A stretch of DNA of 64,000 nt from Welwitschia mirabilis (GCA_051453625.1 JBOZIK010000001.1:103341237-103405236); one strand, 5' to 3'. Shown: positions 12,680 through 24,140, numbered from the stretch's first letter. The notes: generated by a model from the sequence alone, not told the origin. Made by a program: numbers and translations.

Positions 12680-12909
12680 TCCTAATACACTAGCTTCTTA
12701 TCAAACTTCTTATAAAACTTTTCTATTGCTTCTTTAGATATGCCATAGAAGAAATAAGAAGCATCTTTGCTAGCCAATTTATTTTATCTTCTCTTGGAGA
12801 GTTCCTTAGCCATTGCAACCACATGATAAGTTCTTGGAAATAAGAAAAATCTAAAAAAGACACTAGATTTGAAGGAGACAGGTGGCTAGAAAGTAATGAA
12901 AAGGGTTTG

Positions 12910-13510
12910 GGCTCCAGTCAATTTTAAAAAGAAGGGCGATTNNNNNNNNNNNNNNNNNNNNNNNNNNNNNNNNNNNNNNNNNNNNNNNNNNNNNNNNNNN
13001 NNNNNNNNNNNNNNNNNNNNNNNNNNNNNNNNNNNNNNNNNNNNNNNNNNNNNNNNNNNNNNNNNNNNNNNNNNNNNNNNNNNNNNNNNNNNNNNNNNNN
13101 NNNNNNNNNNNNNNNNNNNNNNNNNNNNNNNNNNNNNNNNNNNNNNNNNNNNNNNNNNNNNNNNNNNNNNNNNNNNNNNNNNNNNNNNNNNNNNNNNNNN
13201 NNNNNNNNNNNNNNNNNNNNNNNNNNNNNNNNNNNNNNNNNNNNNNNNNNNNNNNNNNNNNNNNNNNNNNNNNNNNNNNNNNNNNNNNNNNNNNNNNNNN
13301 NNNNNNNNNNNNNNNNNNNNNNNNNNNNNNNNNNNNNNNNNNNNNNNNNNNNNNNNNNNNNNNNNNNNNNNNNNNNNNNNNNNNNNNNNNNNNNNNNNNN
13401 NNNNNNNNNNNNNNNNNNNNNNNNNNNNNNNNNNNNNNNNNNNNNNNNNNNNNNNNNNNNNNNNNNNNNNNNNNNNNNNNNNGCTCCAGTCACTTTTAAA
13501 AAGAAGGGAA
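12910..13510. repeat. 541-N gap with short duplicated flanks
   Basis: GCTCCAGTCA plus TTTTAAAAAGAAGGG occurs on both sides of the N run at 12942-13482. The gap sits between the 3' ORF and the motif-rich spacer. Confidence 0.6.
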
Positions 13511-13559
13511 ACTAGGTGAGATTTGATAAAGAAATTAGATCCACCAAAAAATTTATCAC

Positions 13560-13715
13560 ATTATAATCCTACAAGTCTAGTCAACTAGTTTGAGATCCAG
13601 TTGACCCGTTGAGATGTGGGTTACAGTGCTCTTAGGATCTAGGCAACCAAGTTTTTAGGCCTATTAACTAATCACCTCTAGTTGATTGAGTCATAGATCT
13701 AGTCAACAACCCTAC
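13560..13715 (-). repeat. LTR-like word cluster in the pol/3'-ORF spacer of element 1
   Basis: In about 160 bp there are several copies of the words CTAGTCAACTAG, CAGTTGACCC, CTAGTTGATTG and CTAGTCAACAACC. The same word family fills the LTRs of this element (copies A, B, C). It may be transferred LTR material or a motif shared on purpose; similar spacing is not obvious by eye. Confidence 0.55.
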
Positions 13716-13753
13716 AATTAGCTAGAGAACAAAGAGATAATCCTCCGTTCATT

Positions 13754-15200
13754 CTAAAGATGAATAAAATTATTAAAATTTATGGGTTTGATAAAAATAT
13801 TAGCAAGTTGATAATATGTACTAATAAAATTCATAGAAATGTTTTCTTTTTCATCTTGATATCTTAAAAAATGATGTTTTTTTTTAATATATTTAGTTTT
13901 GTAATGTTGTATAGGAATTTTAGAAATATTTATTATAATAGTATTATCACAAAAAATAGGAAAATATTCAAAAACTACACCAAAGTCCTTTAGCAGTTCC
14001 TTCATCTAAAGGAGATGAGCACAAAAACTCCCTACTGTAATATACCCAACTTTTACTATTAAAAGGGATATTAAGTTTTATATTTTTACTAATCCATTCC
14101 ACTAAGAATAATCCTAATATAAAATAATTACCACCTGTGCTTTTTATATCGTCCTTATGTCTAGCCTAATCTACATCACTAAATCCTTCAAATCAAAATA
14201 TGCCTCATTTAGTTACTAAAAACTATAATCACATGTGTTCTTTATATATCTAATTATTCTTTTCATTTCTTATAAGTGTGATTCTTTCAATTAGGTTTAG
14301 TACCTTTCACACACATCAATACTAAATATAATATCGGGTCTACTTATAGTTAAATATAATAAACTTCCAATAATACTTCTATAAAGCTTTTGATCTACTA
14401 ATTTTCCATCTTCATTGAGACTGACTTTACAAGAAGTTAACATAGGTGTGTTAGTCGCTTTAGCATTCTCCAATCAAAAAAATTTGATTAAATCCTTTTC
14501 ATATTTATATTGTAAGATAAAAATTCTGTTCTTTGTTTTTTTAATCTGTAATCCAAAAAACATTTTCACTTCACCAAACATGCTTATCTCAAAATGTATT
14601 ATCATGGTATTTGCAAATTCTTTAGATAAAACTTCACTAAAGATACCAAATATGATATCATCCACATAAATTTGTATAATGATAAAATCCTTTTTCAAGT
14701 TCTTAATAAATAAATTTTTATCTACTGTTTTATGAATGTAACCATTTTCATTTATAAATATGGCTAACTTTTTATTTCAAACTCTTGATGCTTGCTTTAA
14801 TCCATACAAAGCCTTCTTGAGCCTATACACATGATTAGATTTATGAGGATCTATAAACTCTTGCAGTTATTCTACATATACTTTTTCATTTAGGGTTCCA
14901 TTTAAAAATGCACTTTTTACATCCATTTGATATACTTTGATATTCTGAAAGGCTGTAAAAGATAAAAACATTCTAATGCTATCAAACCTTACCACTAGAG
15001 CAAATGTGTCACCTACGTTAATGCCTTTGATTTGGTTGTAGCCTTGTGCTACTAATCTTTCATTGTTTTTGATGACATTGTTTTCTTTATCACACTTGTT
15101 CTTAAAGATTCAATTTGTCCCAATGATGTTTTTGTCTTTTGGCCTTTCTACAAGATTTCATACATCATTTCTTTTAAATTTTTATAAGTCATCTTGCATG
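13754..15200 (-). pseudogene. Element 1 reverse transcriptase / RNase H
   Basis: On the minus strand the RT core reads from an MDVKSAFLNGTLNEKVYVE block (about 14880-14935) through HVYRLKKALYGLKQAS, the catalytic YVDD (14657-14668, intact, in IYVDDIIFG), TSCKVSLNEDGKLVDQKLYR and GSLLYLTISRPDI. RNase H is poor, but its end is clear: KTKYIKKKHHFLRYQDEKE followed by YYQLANIFIKPI at 13760-13900, the usual 'QLADIFTKPL' terminus. Several stops and frameshifts make it non-functional. It would copy element RNA into DNA in virus-like particles. Confidence 0.85.
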
Positions 15201-15204
15201 ATCA

Positions 15205-16600
15205 TCATCCATTCTGCATGGGTTCTACTCCTTCAAATTTCTTTGGTTCAATTTGCAAAACATAACAAATGTGGGCATAAAAATTTTTCATTGAGTTCCT
15301 TTTACTTATCTTGGAGATAACTTCTCTAATAATAGATCCTAAATTATGATCTTTTAGCTCTTTAAACTTTTTAATAAATACTTTGTTGGTTGGGGCTTCT
15401 TCTTCTTTTTCAGTAGACATTTCCTTTGTTGTGAGGGTGCTTGGAGATATGTTATCTTTATCACTGGAAGAAATAAATTTTGTGCTAGCATCATTTATTT
15501 GTACATTTATTGATTCTTCCATAGTTAATATTATTTTTTTGAAACCATGATAAGCTTTACTTCTAGTTGAACATCCCCAAAATATAGCTTCATTAGCCTT
15601 AGATTCTAATTTGCTTAGATGTTCTCTATCTTTCAACACATAACATTTACTCTCGAAGATTTAAAATAAGAAATTTTTGGTTTTCTTTCTTTTAACAACT
15701 CATAAGGAGTTTTATCCATACCTTGTCTAAGGTAAACTCTTTTTATGATATAACATATAGTGCTAATAGCTTTTGCCCAAAAATATTTTACAACCTCCTT
15801 ATCAATCAACATAGTTCTTGCTATTTCTTGGAGGAATATATTATTTTTCTTAGTAACACTATTTTGTTAAGGTATTTTAGGGGCTTAACATTGGTGATCA
15901 ATACCATTATCAATGTAGTACTTCTTAAATAAATNNNNNNNNNNNNNNNNNNNNNNNNNNNNNNNNNNNNNNNNNNNNNNNNNNNNNNNNNNNNNNNNNN
16001 NNNNNNNNNNNNNNNNNNNNNNNNNNNNNNNNNNTTTCACAAAAATATTTTACAACCTCCTTGTTAATCAACATAGTTCTTGCTTTTTCTTAGAGTAATC
16101 TATTATTTTTCTTAGTAACACTATTTTTTAAGGTATTTTAGGGGCTTAACATTGGTGATCAATACCATTATTAATGTAGTACTTCTTAAATAAATTATTT
16201 TTGAATTCATCACCATAATCACTTCTTATTTTCTTTAGGGTACATCCTTTTTTGTTTTGAATTTTATTGCATATTTCAACCCAATGTTTATAAGTTTTAG
16301 ATTTTTTTGAAAGAAATGCAACCAATATGTATCTTGAGAAATCATCAATCATAATTAAAAAATAGTNNNNNNNNNNNNNNNNNNNNNNNNNNNNNNNNNN
16401 NNNNNNNNNNNNNNNNNNNNNNNNNNNNNNNNNNNNNNNNNNNNNNNNNNNNNNNNNNNNNNNNNNTCTTAAGGGTACATCCTTTCTTGTTTTGAATTTT
16501 ATTGCATATTTCAACCCATGTTTATAAGTTTTAGATTTTTTTAAAAGAAATGCAACCAATGTGTATCTTGAGAAATCATCAATCATAATTAAAAAATAGC
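15205..16600 (-). pseudogene. Element 1 integrase
   Basis: The core starts with YFLIMIDDFSRY (first Asp present), then KTRKDVPL / IRSDYGDEF (second Asp present). The catalytic Glu context NGVVERKN appears as NSVTKKNN, so Glu is replaced by Lys. The C-terminal part reads VYLRQGMDKTPYELLKERKP (about 15690-15750), then LKDREHLSKLESKANEAIF and STRSKAYHGF (15540-15639), followed by an acidic Ser/Thr/Glu linker to RT. Two 100-N gaps (15935, 16367) duplicate parts of it: 15772-15934 against 16035-16196, and 16232-16366 against 16467-16600. The gaps, stops and lost Glu make it inactive. Confidence 0.85.
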
Positions 16601-17240
16601 GTTATGTCCTAAAATTTGAGTTTGAGCTAGTTCTACCAAGTACATATAAATAATTTCTAAAGGCATGATTGTGGAAACTTAGTTTTTACTCATGTGATGT
16701 TCTTATTTATTTTTCTTTTTGGCACACATCATAGATATCATGTTTTCCAACATTTATTTTGTAGAATACCTTTGCCAATTTTCTTTTTAATAATTGTTTT
16801 TAAATAATCATAATCAACATGACCTAAACATTTATGCCAAAGATCTTCTTGATTAACATGGTAAAAATAAGAAGCAAAACATGATTAATCAATGCTATAG
16901 ATATTATCTATTCTATGTGCTTTGAGAATAATAGAATTTGTTTTTCCATGTCTAACTTTACATCTAGTGCTATCAAAAACAACCTTATGACCTTGTTACA
17001 AATTTAATTAGTACTAAACAATTATGATTTAAACCATTAACAAACAAAACTTCATTTATTCTAGATAGGTTACTTCCATTGATGCTTCCAATTTCTTTGA
17101 TTTTAACTCTTTTATTATCATAAAAGGTAACTTCTCCTCCATCAAAGTCACTCAACTATTTGAATCTAAACTTGTCTTCCATCATGTGTTGAGAGCAGCC
17201 ACTATCCACATAGTAGCTAGTACCATTTGAAACCTTGAAA
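16600..17240 (-). pseudogene. Element 1 protease and pre-integrase region
   Basis: The minus strand carries YYVDSGCSQHMMEDKFRFK (17171-17216), the aspartic-protease DSG site with copia context, followed by GEVTFYDNKRVKIKEIGSI and LFVNGLNHN. Downstream, LWHKCLGHVDYDYLKTIIKK (about 16785-16850) is the His-containing pre-integrase block. The DSG triad itself is intact; stops occur between blocks. Confidence 0.8.
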
Positions 17241-17482
17241 GCTATTTGAATCAAAAGACTTTTCAAATCATTAGCTTTTACTCACTTATTCCTNNNNNNN
17301 NNNNNNNNNNNNNNNNNNNNNNNNNNNNNNNNNNNNNNNNNNNNNNNNNNNNNNNNNNNNNNNNNNNNNNNNNNNNNNNNNNNNNNNNNNNNNATCCAAA
17401 TACTAGCTAGTACCATTTGAAACCTTGAAAGCTATTTGAATCAAAAGACTTTTCAAATCATTAGCTTTTACTCACTTTTCCT
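17204..17482. repeat. Duplicated flanks of the 100-N gap at 17294-17393
   Basis: About 90 bp beginning ATCCACATAGTAGCTAG / ATCCAAATACTAGCTAG occurs on both sides. Likely unmerged contig ends. Confidence 0.75.
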
Positions 17483-17659
17483 TTTAGAATAATGTGGGAT
17501 ATATCCTCTTAGAAAAAATTTAAATGGAAAGGAACTAACTAAATTTAAAAATATCATCAATTTTTTAGCATCGAAAAATAGCTTTTAATGATCTTATTTA
17601 TGACAGAAATGATAAGTAACTTTAGAAATAAATTTATTTTACCAAGTTACCTAATTTTG

Positions 17660-19070
17660 CTAACTTTGTGATCTTTTGGAGATGAATCTAGTATCTGACT
17701 TATTATGAGTCAGTTTCTAAATTCAAAGCATCTATTTCAATTTAGTTAAACCACTAGAAAATTTATTAACAAAATGTGACAAGTGCTTTACCTCAAGTAT
17801 AAGTTTAAAACTTTTAGATTTAGCCATCTTGTATTCTACTTCTAATTCCTTCTTTTCTTTGGTAAGGGTTTTTATAATCTTGTTTAGATTATTTATGCAC
17901 TTTACCAATCTTTCACATTTTATGTATAGTTCCTCATATATGTCTTTAAGCTCATTTTGATATTTTTCAATGATGTCCAAATTATTAGGTTCAGATGTGC
18001 TAAAAATATTTAGTAATGGAGGTATAATTGCCATGAATGAGAGTCTTTTATCTCCATCTAAATCTTGGCCTAAACTACTATAGTCATTCTCATTCACATT
18101 GGTCCATGTTATAATGAATGAATATGCCTTTGACTTTCTTTGTTCTCTCTTATTGTTCAGACACTTATTTATTACATGTTCAAAGCCTTTGTATGCATGA
18201 CATTAGATCTCTTTCCCTTTGTCTTGATTCTTTTTAAACTTTGAATGTCCTCTTCTTATTTCTCTACTTAGCTCACCTTCCTTCTTTTATTTATGCAAAA
18301 ATTTCTTGAATCTTCTTACTAGTACAACAACTTCATCATCATCTAGATCTTCATCTAATTTTTATAACCTGTACTCTTTCTGCACATATTTCAAAGCAAT
18401 ACCTTTCTTTCTAGCTTTAGAAAATTTTAATTGATTAACTTAGCAAATTACCTTGTAATTATTCAAGAGCCATCAAGTTGATATTCTTACATTCTTTGAT
18501 TGCAATGAATTTTGGCTTAAACCTTTTTGGAAGGGATCTTAGCACTTTTTAAACATCTTTTTCCTCATCCACTCTTTCATCTAAACTTGTCATGAAATTG
18601 ACAATGTTGGTAAGTTTAGCAAAGAATTCCTATAAAGTCTCCTCCTCAACCATATGAATGTCTTCAAATTTGGATACAAGCATTTGGAGTTTGGCCTATT
18701 TGATAGTGGATGTTCCTTCATGTGCAAATTCAAGAATGTTTCATGCTTCCTTTTCCTATTTACAATTTATAATATGCTTAAATCATTTGTAAAAACTACA
18801 TAAAAAATAGCATTAAGAGTATGGGTATCTATGGTAGCTTTGGATATATTAGTGGAAGTCATTGGTCTTGGGTTTTCGGAACTATAATGGTATTATCATG
18901 AACATCAATTTTAGACAAAGTAGGCAGAGTATATCCATTATAAATAATCTTTCAATGTCTGCATCTAGGGGTCTAAGGAATATTTTCATTTAGGATTTTC
19001 AATATGCATAGTTTAACCCATTAAATATGGGTGGATGACCAATGAAAAAACCATCTAAAGAACTACTCAT
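17660..19070 (-). pseudogene. Element 1 gag
   Basis: Start chosen at the ATG at 19070 (minus), giving MSSSLDGFFIGHPPIFNGLN and then YAYWKS, the usual N-terminus of SIRE-like gag. The central domain includes FFAKLTNIVNFMTSLDERV and LRSLPKRFKPKFIAIKECKN (about 18480-18640). A CCHC knuckle follows at about 18152-18205 (CHAYKGFEHVINKC; second Cys is Tyr). After it comes MNENDYSSLGQDLDGD and a Lys/Glu/Leu-rich coiled coil (17732-18097, 121 codons open). The gag packages RNA into particles. Several stops interrupt it, mostly at likely Gln codons. Confidence 0.85.
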
Positions 19071-19118
19071 TTTTGGGTTCTATGGTCTTGACCTATTAGG
19101 ATCTTAACACAGACTCAT

Positions 19119-19136
19119 TGAAGCTCTAATATCAAA
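19119..19136 (-). other. Primer-binding site of element 1
   Basis: The minus strand reads TTTGATATTAGAGCTTC right after the LTR end ACA. It differs from the initiator-Met tRNA complement TTTGGTATCAGAGC at two transition positions. Confidence 0.8.
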
Positions 19137-20483
19137 TGTNNNNNNNNNNNNNNNNNNNNNNNNNNNNNNNNNNNNNNNNAATAACTTCATAAAAATAACT
19201 TTACTTGAAATGAACACTAAAAAACTTGTGCAAGTAAACCAAAACTATTCTGAAAAACTAAAGAATAGAAAGCACAAAAATACCAATGAGAAGCACATAA
19301 TATTTATAGTGGTTTGGGAAATCTCCTACTCCACTCTTGATAGTCAGCTTCTATCCAAGCCTAATCTGGAGCTTTGTTAAACTATTTCTAGGTATTCTAC
19401 ATTCACATATAATCTTNNNNNNNNNNTTTCTAAGGATTAGTATCAACTTTTTGTAATAAAACAAAGTAGTAATAATGATGTACTAAAATGCATAGGTTTC
19501 ACTAGATTTTTGACTCAAGAAAAGTATTGATGTAGTTCTTCAGAAGATGGTACAATCTAATAGCATTGAGTGTAATAGCATTAATTAAATATGTAAAGAT
19601 ACCAATAGTTCTTAGTTTATCTTTAGTTAAGTATGAGATGCCAATGAGTACAATGAATTATTTCCAAAAGATTCAAAAGTGGTATAATGATTTTGACTCT
19701 TGGAAAATATATAGTGAAGGACGTTTAGGGTTTTTACAAGTAAAAAGATCTTTCAACGAACATAAAGTAAACATATAATGGCTAGAAAAATCCATTTTCT
19801 TTATGACCAATCAACCCCTTAAAAGTTTGATAGATCCCATCTGGTTCCATTTTAAATTGGTTACCCTAGTATTCTTCCATTCAATCCTTTTTTTCTATAG
19901 CTTCATGTCTAGTCAATCCCTCAGGTTTTAGTTAATAACTCATCTAGTCACTCATATATTTATCTAGGAATACCCTTGATCAAGAAAAAATCCAACATAG
20001 TTTTCTACTCTAGTTCCAATTGATTCCATAAAGATTCACTCAACTCCTTACTGACAAAAGAATGAATGAAACTCTAGGTTTAGTTNNNNNNNNNNNNNNN
20101 NNNNNNNNNNNNNNNNNNNNNNNNNNNNNNNNNNNNNNNNNNNNNNNNNNNNNNNNNNNNNNNNNNNNNNNNNNNNNNNNNNNNNNNNNNNNNNNNNNNN
20201 NNNNNNNNNNNNNNNNNNNNNNNNNNNNNNNNNNNNNNNNNNNNNNNNNNNNNNNNNNNNNNNNNNNNNNNNCAATTTTGTATTTGCTTCAGGTGTGATT
20301 GATCCCTCAAAAGTCTAGTTAATCCCTTAGGAGGACATAAAAGATTAACAAGTTTAGGATTAAAATGTGATAAATTACTTTAACTTCTAACCTACAATGA
20401 TAAATATTTTTACACAAGATACAACAAGTTTCACTACACAGAAAACATTAGTTTGATATAAATTGGCAAATAATAACTTAACA
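19137..20483 (-). repeat. SIRE-type LTR, copy C (5' LTR of element 1)
   Basis: Bounded by TGT at 19137 next to the PBS and by TTAACA at 20483, i.e. TG...CA ends on the minus strand. It contains three gaps (40, 10 and 187 N); the 187-N gap agrees in size with the matching stretch of copy A (about 4202-4386). A TATA-like CCACTATAAA lies at 19303-19312, at the position matching 3431-3440 in copy A. It contains the same GTCAATCCC / GTTAATCCC words as copies A and B. Confidence 0.8.
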
Positions 20484-20542
20484 TTTTTTAATAATAATAT
20501 ATAAAAGATGGTTGTTCTTCATAATATCTCATGGAAGATAAT

Positions 20543-21377
20543 TAGAATTCACTAAAATAATTGTAGTATGTTTTACTAGATAAGGTGGAATTCCTAAAAT
20601 GTTGTAAATTTTCATTGTCATTTTTATTTAAAGTTTAAAAAGAAAGAGGGAAAAAAAATAATTTTAAAAAGAGGAAGGGTTCTAGTATCAACATCATTTG
20701 GATTTTTCCAAAATCATTCTTGAAATATTTCTTTAAGTGTTTTATTTCTATTATTCTTNNNNNNNNNNNNNNNNNNNNNNNNNNNNNNNNNNNNNNNNNN
20801 NNNNNNNNNNNNNNNNNNNNNNNNNNNNNNNNNNNNNNNNNNNNNNNNNNNNNNNNNNTGGAATTCACTAAAATAATTGTAGTATGTTTTACTAGATAAG
20901 GTGGAATTCCTAAAATGATATAAATTTTCATTGTCATTTTTATTTAAAGTTTAAAAAGAAAGAGGGAAAAAAATAAGTTTAAAAAGAGGAAGGGTTCTAG
21001 TATCAACATCATTTGGAGTTTTCCAAAATCATTCTTGAAATATTTCTTTAAGTGTTTTATTTCTATTATTCTTAAAATTTCTATGTTTTTTGATCCTTTC
21101 TTTAGCTCTCATTTTAGATAAAATTTCTTGTAGTGGTCCTTTATCATTATTCTGAGTAGTGGANNNNNNNNNNNNNNNNNNNNNNNNNNNNNNNNNNNNN
21201 NNNNNNNNNNNNNNNNNNNNNNNNNNNNNNNNNNNNNNNNNNNNNNNNNNNNNNNNNNNNNNNAAGTGTTTTATTTCTATTATTCTTAAAATTTCTATGT
21301 TTTTTGATCCTTTCTTTAGCTCTCATTTTAGCTAAAATTTCTTGTAGTGGTCCTTTATCATTATTCTTAGTAGTGGA
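20543..21377. repeat. Overlapping duplicated flanks of two 100-N gaps
   Basis: 20543-20758 repeats at 20859-21073, and 21050-21163 repeats at 21264-21377. Each pair differs by only a few bases, as expected for unmerged contig ends or alleles. Confidence 0.8.
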
Positions 21378-21652
21378 TGAAAAGGATGAATAAGAAGAAT
21401 TCTTGGTTTTAAGTTCTAAATCATCATTAGAAGATAAGTTTAAAGATTTTATCTTTCGTGTCTCCTTCTAGCAATTATCTCTCTTATAGTAATGCTTACA
21501 TTTAAGCTAGAGGGTTTTATCATGTTTGTATTGACATTACTTATTAATAAGAAGGGAATAAAATGAGTTTTCTTTTATTTTATTATTTTTACTATTGATA
21601 TTTGAAAAATTTGGTTCTAGAATTAAAAAAGGAAAAAATTTTCTTCAAATCT

Positions 21653-21710
21653 TGAAAATTACATTCTTGGGATGTGCATACTGAAAATTACATTCCTAGG
21701 GTGTGCATAC
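21653..21710. repeat. 29-bp tandem duplication
   Basis: Two adjacent units of TGAAAATTACATTC plus a GTGCATAC end, differing by two or three transitions. Confidence 0.8.
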
Positions 21711-21933
21711 CTATGTTTTATTTTTTGTCCACTAAATCTTTTTTTTGATATTTTCCTAATTAAGTCTTATTACCTCAAGTATTTTAGCTTTTTATTAGAT
21801 TTTATCATGTTCATGCATGCTTAGTAAAATGTTTGCATATTCCTCATTTTGGTCATGGCTCGAATGATACCCTAGATGATAAAAAAATAGAAAACAAAAA
21901 TAGAGAAGTCAAAAAACAGAATCATCTAAAACC

Positions 21934-24140
21934 TATAACGTCCTAACTTTCAGCCAAAATTATGAATGTTAATTAATGTAATGTTTCAACATTCCTAAGC
22001 ATTAAATTTAAAATTTATCATGTTTTAATTAAAAATCTCAATTTAATACCAAAATATGAATATAAAGAGGCAATTACAGCATGATAATAACATTATGAAG
22101 AACAAGCCAAAATTAAAATAGTATCACAGACTAAAAGGAGAGTTACAATGTTTACAAAACATTCATTGAAAATTTAGAGTAGTAGTAATATTTTACATGT
22201 TACAACTGCTAGTACATAAGCATACAATAAGTANNNNNNNNNNNNNNNNNNNNNNNNNNNNNNNNNNNNNNNNNNNNNNATTAAAATATATGTCAGTATC
22301 TAAACCTATACATGTAAGATGGTATGAGGATTGTGAAATCATTACAATTTCTATTATGTTCCATGATAAGGTATGGAATGATAAGGGTTTTCTAGTGAAA
22401 AGGGATATTAAAAAATAACCAGTAATATCAACGCTCTATTTTGAGTTTACCTTTTTTAACTATTACTCCATAATAGGTTCTAGTAATATAGTTGCTATAA
22501 TTTAGCANNNNNNNNNNNNNNNNNNNNNNNNNNNNNNNNNNNNNNNNNNNNNNNNNNNNNNNNNNNNNNNNNNNNNNNTCAATCTAATATCAAAATATGA
22601 TTATAAAGAGGCAATTATAGCATGATAATAACATGATGAAGAACAAGTCAAATTTAAAATAGTATCATGGGCTAAAAGGATAATTACAATGTTTGCAAAA
22701 CATCCATACAAAATTTACAATATTAGTGCTCTCACATGTTACAACTGCTAGTATATAAGCGTAAAATAAGTAGCAAAAGTATCCCAAGCCATCAGCAACA
22801 AGCACATCTTCCTCAATGATTAAATCTAAACCTATACATGTAATATGATATGAGGATTATGAAATCATTACAATTTCTATTATGGTCCATGATAAGGCAT
22901 GGAATGATAAGGGTTTTCCAGTGAAAAGGGATATTAAAAAATAACCAGTAATATCAACGCTCCATTTTGAGTTTATCGTTTTTAACTATTACTCCATAAT
23001 AGGTTCTAGTAATATAGTTGCTACAATTTAGGAGGGAAAAATGGTTAATTTAACACATTTTTCCTATTTATCCTAGAAGTTAGGCCCCACAGCCTTGTGA
23101 CTCTCTTTAGAGAGCATCTCTTCTTGAAGTTTGAACAATTAGTTCCCTTAACCAATTTTAGTTTCTTTATTTAAAAATCATCAGCCAAGGTTAAAAAAAC
23201 AAACAAGTCAAATTAATAGCTCACCATAATACTTAGACAAGATGAAAAGGGTTATGATACAATTATGTAGACAATACTAACATGAGTATATGTAGTCTAA
23301 ATAGATCATGCAAACTTCATTGATAGAACAGTCTTACAAGAATTTCACACAAATCAAAATCTTTCAAAATAAAGATTATTAGAGATGTAAAGATAAATGT
23401 TATAAAAGGAAATAACAGAAGCATCAAGAATCATACAAGAATGAAATGAAGTCCATAAAACCATACTAAACTAAAATTAAGACTCGATACTTCTAAAGAT
23501 TCTAATTCTTTAAGGTTCTAAGGCTTTTCCAAGCTCTAAAATTAAGATCTCAAGATTTAATAGTAAGGACTTTCTCAAGATGTGAAATATGAGAAATGGA
23601 AGGTCCTGTTTATAGTAGAAAGTATATGATGATAAGAAGCCATAATGGTAGAAGAGCAATGAACGTGATGTGGTGAAAGTGGTGTGGGTGTGAAAGTGGT
23701 GGAGGTGTAAAAGTGATGTAAGTGATGTGATGGAAGTAGTGGGGATGTGAAAGTTGTGGAAGTAGTGGAAATTCTGTAACCCTTGCTAGGCCACTAGGTT
23801 TATTAATATAATAATAACTAACAATGCTCCACATGTAAATTAAAATAAATTCCATAACAATTAATTTTCAAAACCTTCTAAAAACTATTTTCCAATTTAA
23901 GTAGATAAAAGTGGATGATTTACAATAATTTAACTACTAAAGAATCATACTTAAATTGCTAAGAAATTTCAACAAAGGTAATATTATAACAATTACAAAA
24001 GTATCACAAAAAAATTTTTATGATAAGAATTACACCATTAGGAATTTAAAAATAAATACATGCAATAATTAAATCATCTTAAGGCTCTATAACATTAAGA
24101 ATTATTTAGAATCTTGGACCCTAAAATTTTGGAAGTGACA
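21934..24140 (-). repeat. LARD 3' LTR
   Basis: Matches 26127-28456. The outer end has decayed from TGTAACA to TATAACG. It contains a 541-bp internal duplication (22038-22507 against 22579-23032) that the other LTR lacks, separated by a 71-N gap. A GTGG/GTGATG-rich stretch at 23640-23790 is shared with the other LTR (27300-27430). A TATA-like CTATAAACAG on the minus strand lies at 23606-23615. Confidence 0.8.
22038..23032. repeat. 541-bp-period duplication inside the LARD 3' LTR
   Basis: Both copies contain CATGTTACAACTGCTAGTA, CTAAACCTATACATGTAA and AATAACCAGTAATATCAACG. The 5' LTR has the segment once. N gaps of 46 and 71 lie inside, so an assembly origin is possible. Confidence 0.75.

Larger units (their letters stand above)
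10970..12850 (-). pseudogene. SIRE 3' sense ORF, plant transposon protein-like
   Basis: Starts near 12814 with MAKELSKRR and runs in the same direction as pol, downstream of it. Recognisable blocks are KFYKKFDKKLVY, ERVVAIVEIR, DVIGLTYPFLTKMFYCNASYD, VLGKKIKVTANFIAAI and later LIGTRHSIDASTI. The order 'pro-phe... FY.N(A/L)' then 'V.GKKI.V...I' resembles the putative plant transposon protein domain often found beside plant retroelements. The C-terminal part (about 11220-11330) is Lys/Glu-rich. Two gaps with duplicated flanks (12006-12679 and 11720-11928) inflate its length. Function is unknown; its position corresponds to the env-like ORF of SIRE elements, but I see no clear transmembrane envelope organisation. 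Confidence 0.55.
10174..20483 (-). mobile_element. Nearly complete SIRE-like Ty1/copia element (element 1)
   Basis: Order on the minus strand is 5' LTR (20483-19137), Met-type PBS (19136-19119), gag, PR, INT, RT-RNase H, a motif-rich spacer, an extra sense ORF, a polypurine tract (10712-10695) and a 3' LTR (10694 down into a gap). The internal region is about 8.4 kb. Gag with a CCHC knuckle and a long coiled coil, the copia order PR-INT-RT, and a downstream ORF in env position all fit the SIRE/Maximus lineage. Coding regions are full of stops and gap-flank duplications. The 3' LTR is visible only for its last 521 bp; the remainder must lie in, or be lost at, the 100-N gap at 10074-10173. Confidence 0.8.
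20484..21933 (-). pseudogene. Unrecognised degenerate coding region, Lys/Asn-rich
   Basis: The minus strand, from about 21560 to 20500, has frames containing LKCKHYYKRDNC (a possible decayed zinc knuckle), a Ser-rich stretch (SSYSSFSSTTKN), LQEILAKMRAKERIKKHRN and finally MRYYEEQPSF beside the SIRE LTR. The word AGAACAACCATCTT here also occurs at 3233-3246 (minus reading) across the SIRE-like block, so the two flanks may be parts of one gag-like frame. Two 100-N gaps make part of it appear three times (20543-20758, 20859-21163, 21264-21377). Identity unknown. Confidence 0.35.

Noticed and set aside
12896-13519. A long open frame over 207 codons
   Set aside because: It is almost entirely N; only about 25 codons are real sequence. 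The same holds for open frames at 27646-28381, 32301-32786, 40277-40689, 41460-41867 and 46811-47452.
14415-15320. Plus-strand frames of 84-85 codons rich in Phe/Leu
   Set aside because: They are antisense to the element 1 RT and INT-RT linker.
3282-20483. Single 17-kb insertion bounded by LTR copies A and C with a target duplication
   Set aside because: No matching 5-bp flanks were found, and LTR B with its own polypurine tract lies between them.
23610-23855. 81-codon minus-strand frame rich in His/Pro/Ser (and its counterpart at 27185-27508)
   Set aside because: Lies in the GTGG-rich stretch of the LARD LTRs; no conservation beyond LTR identity.
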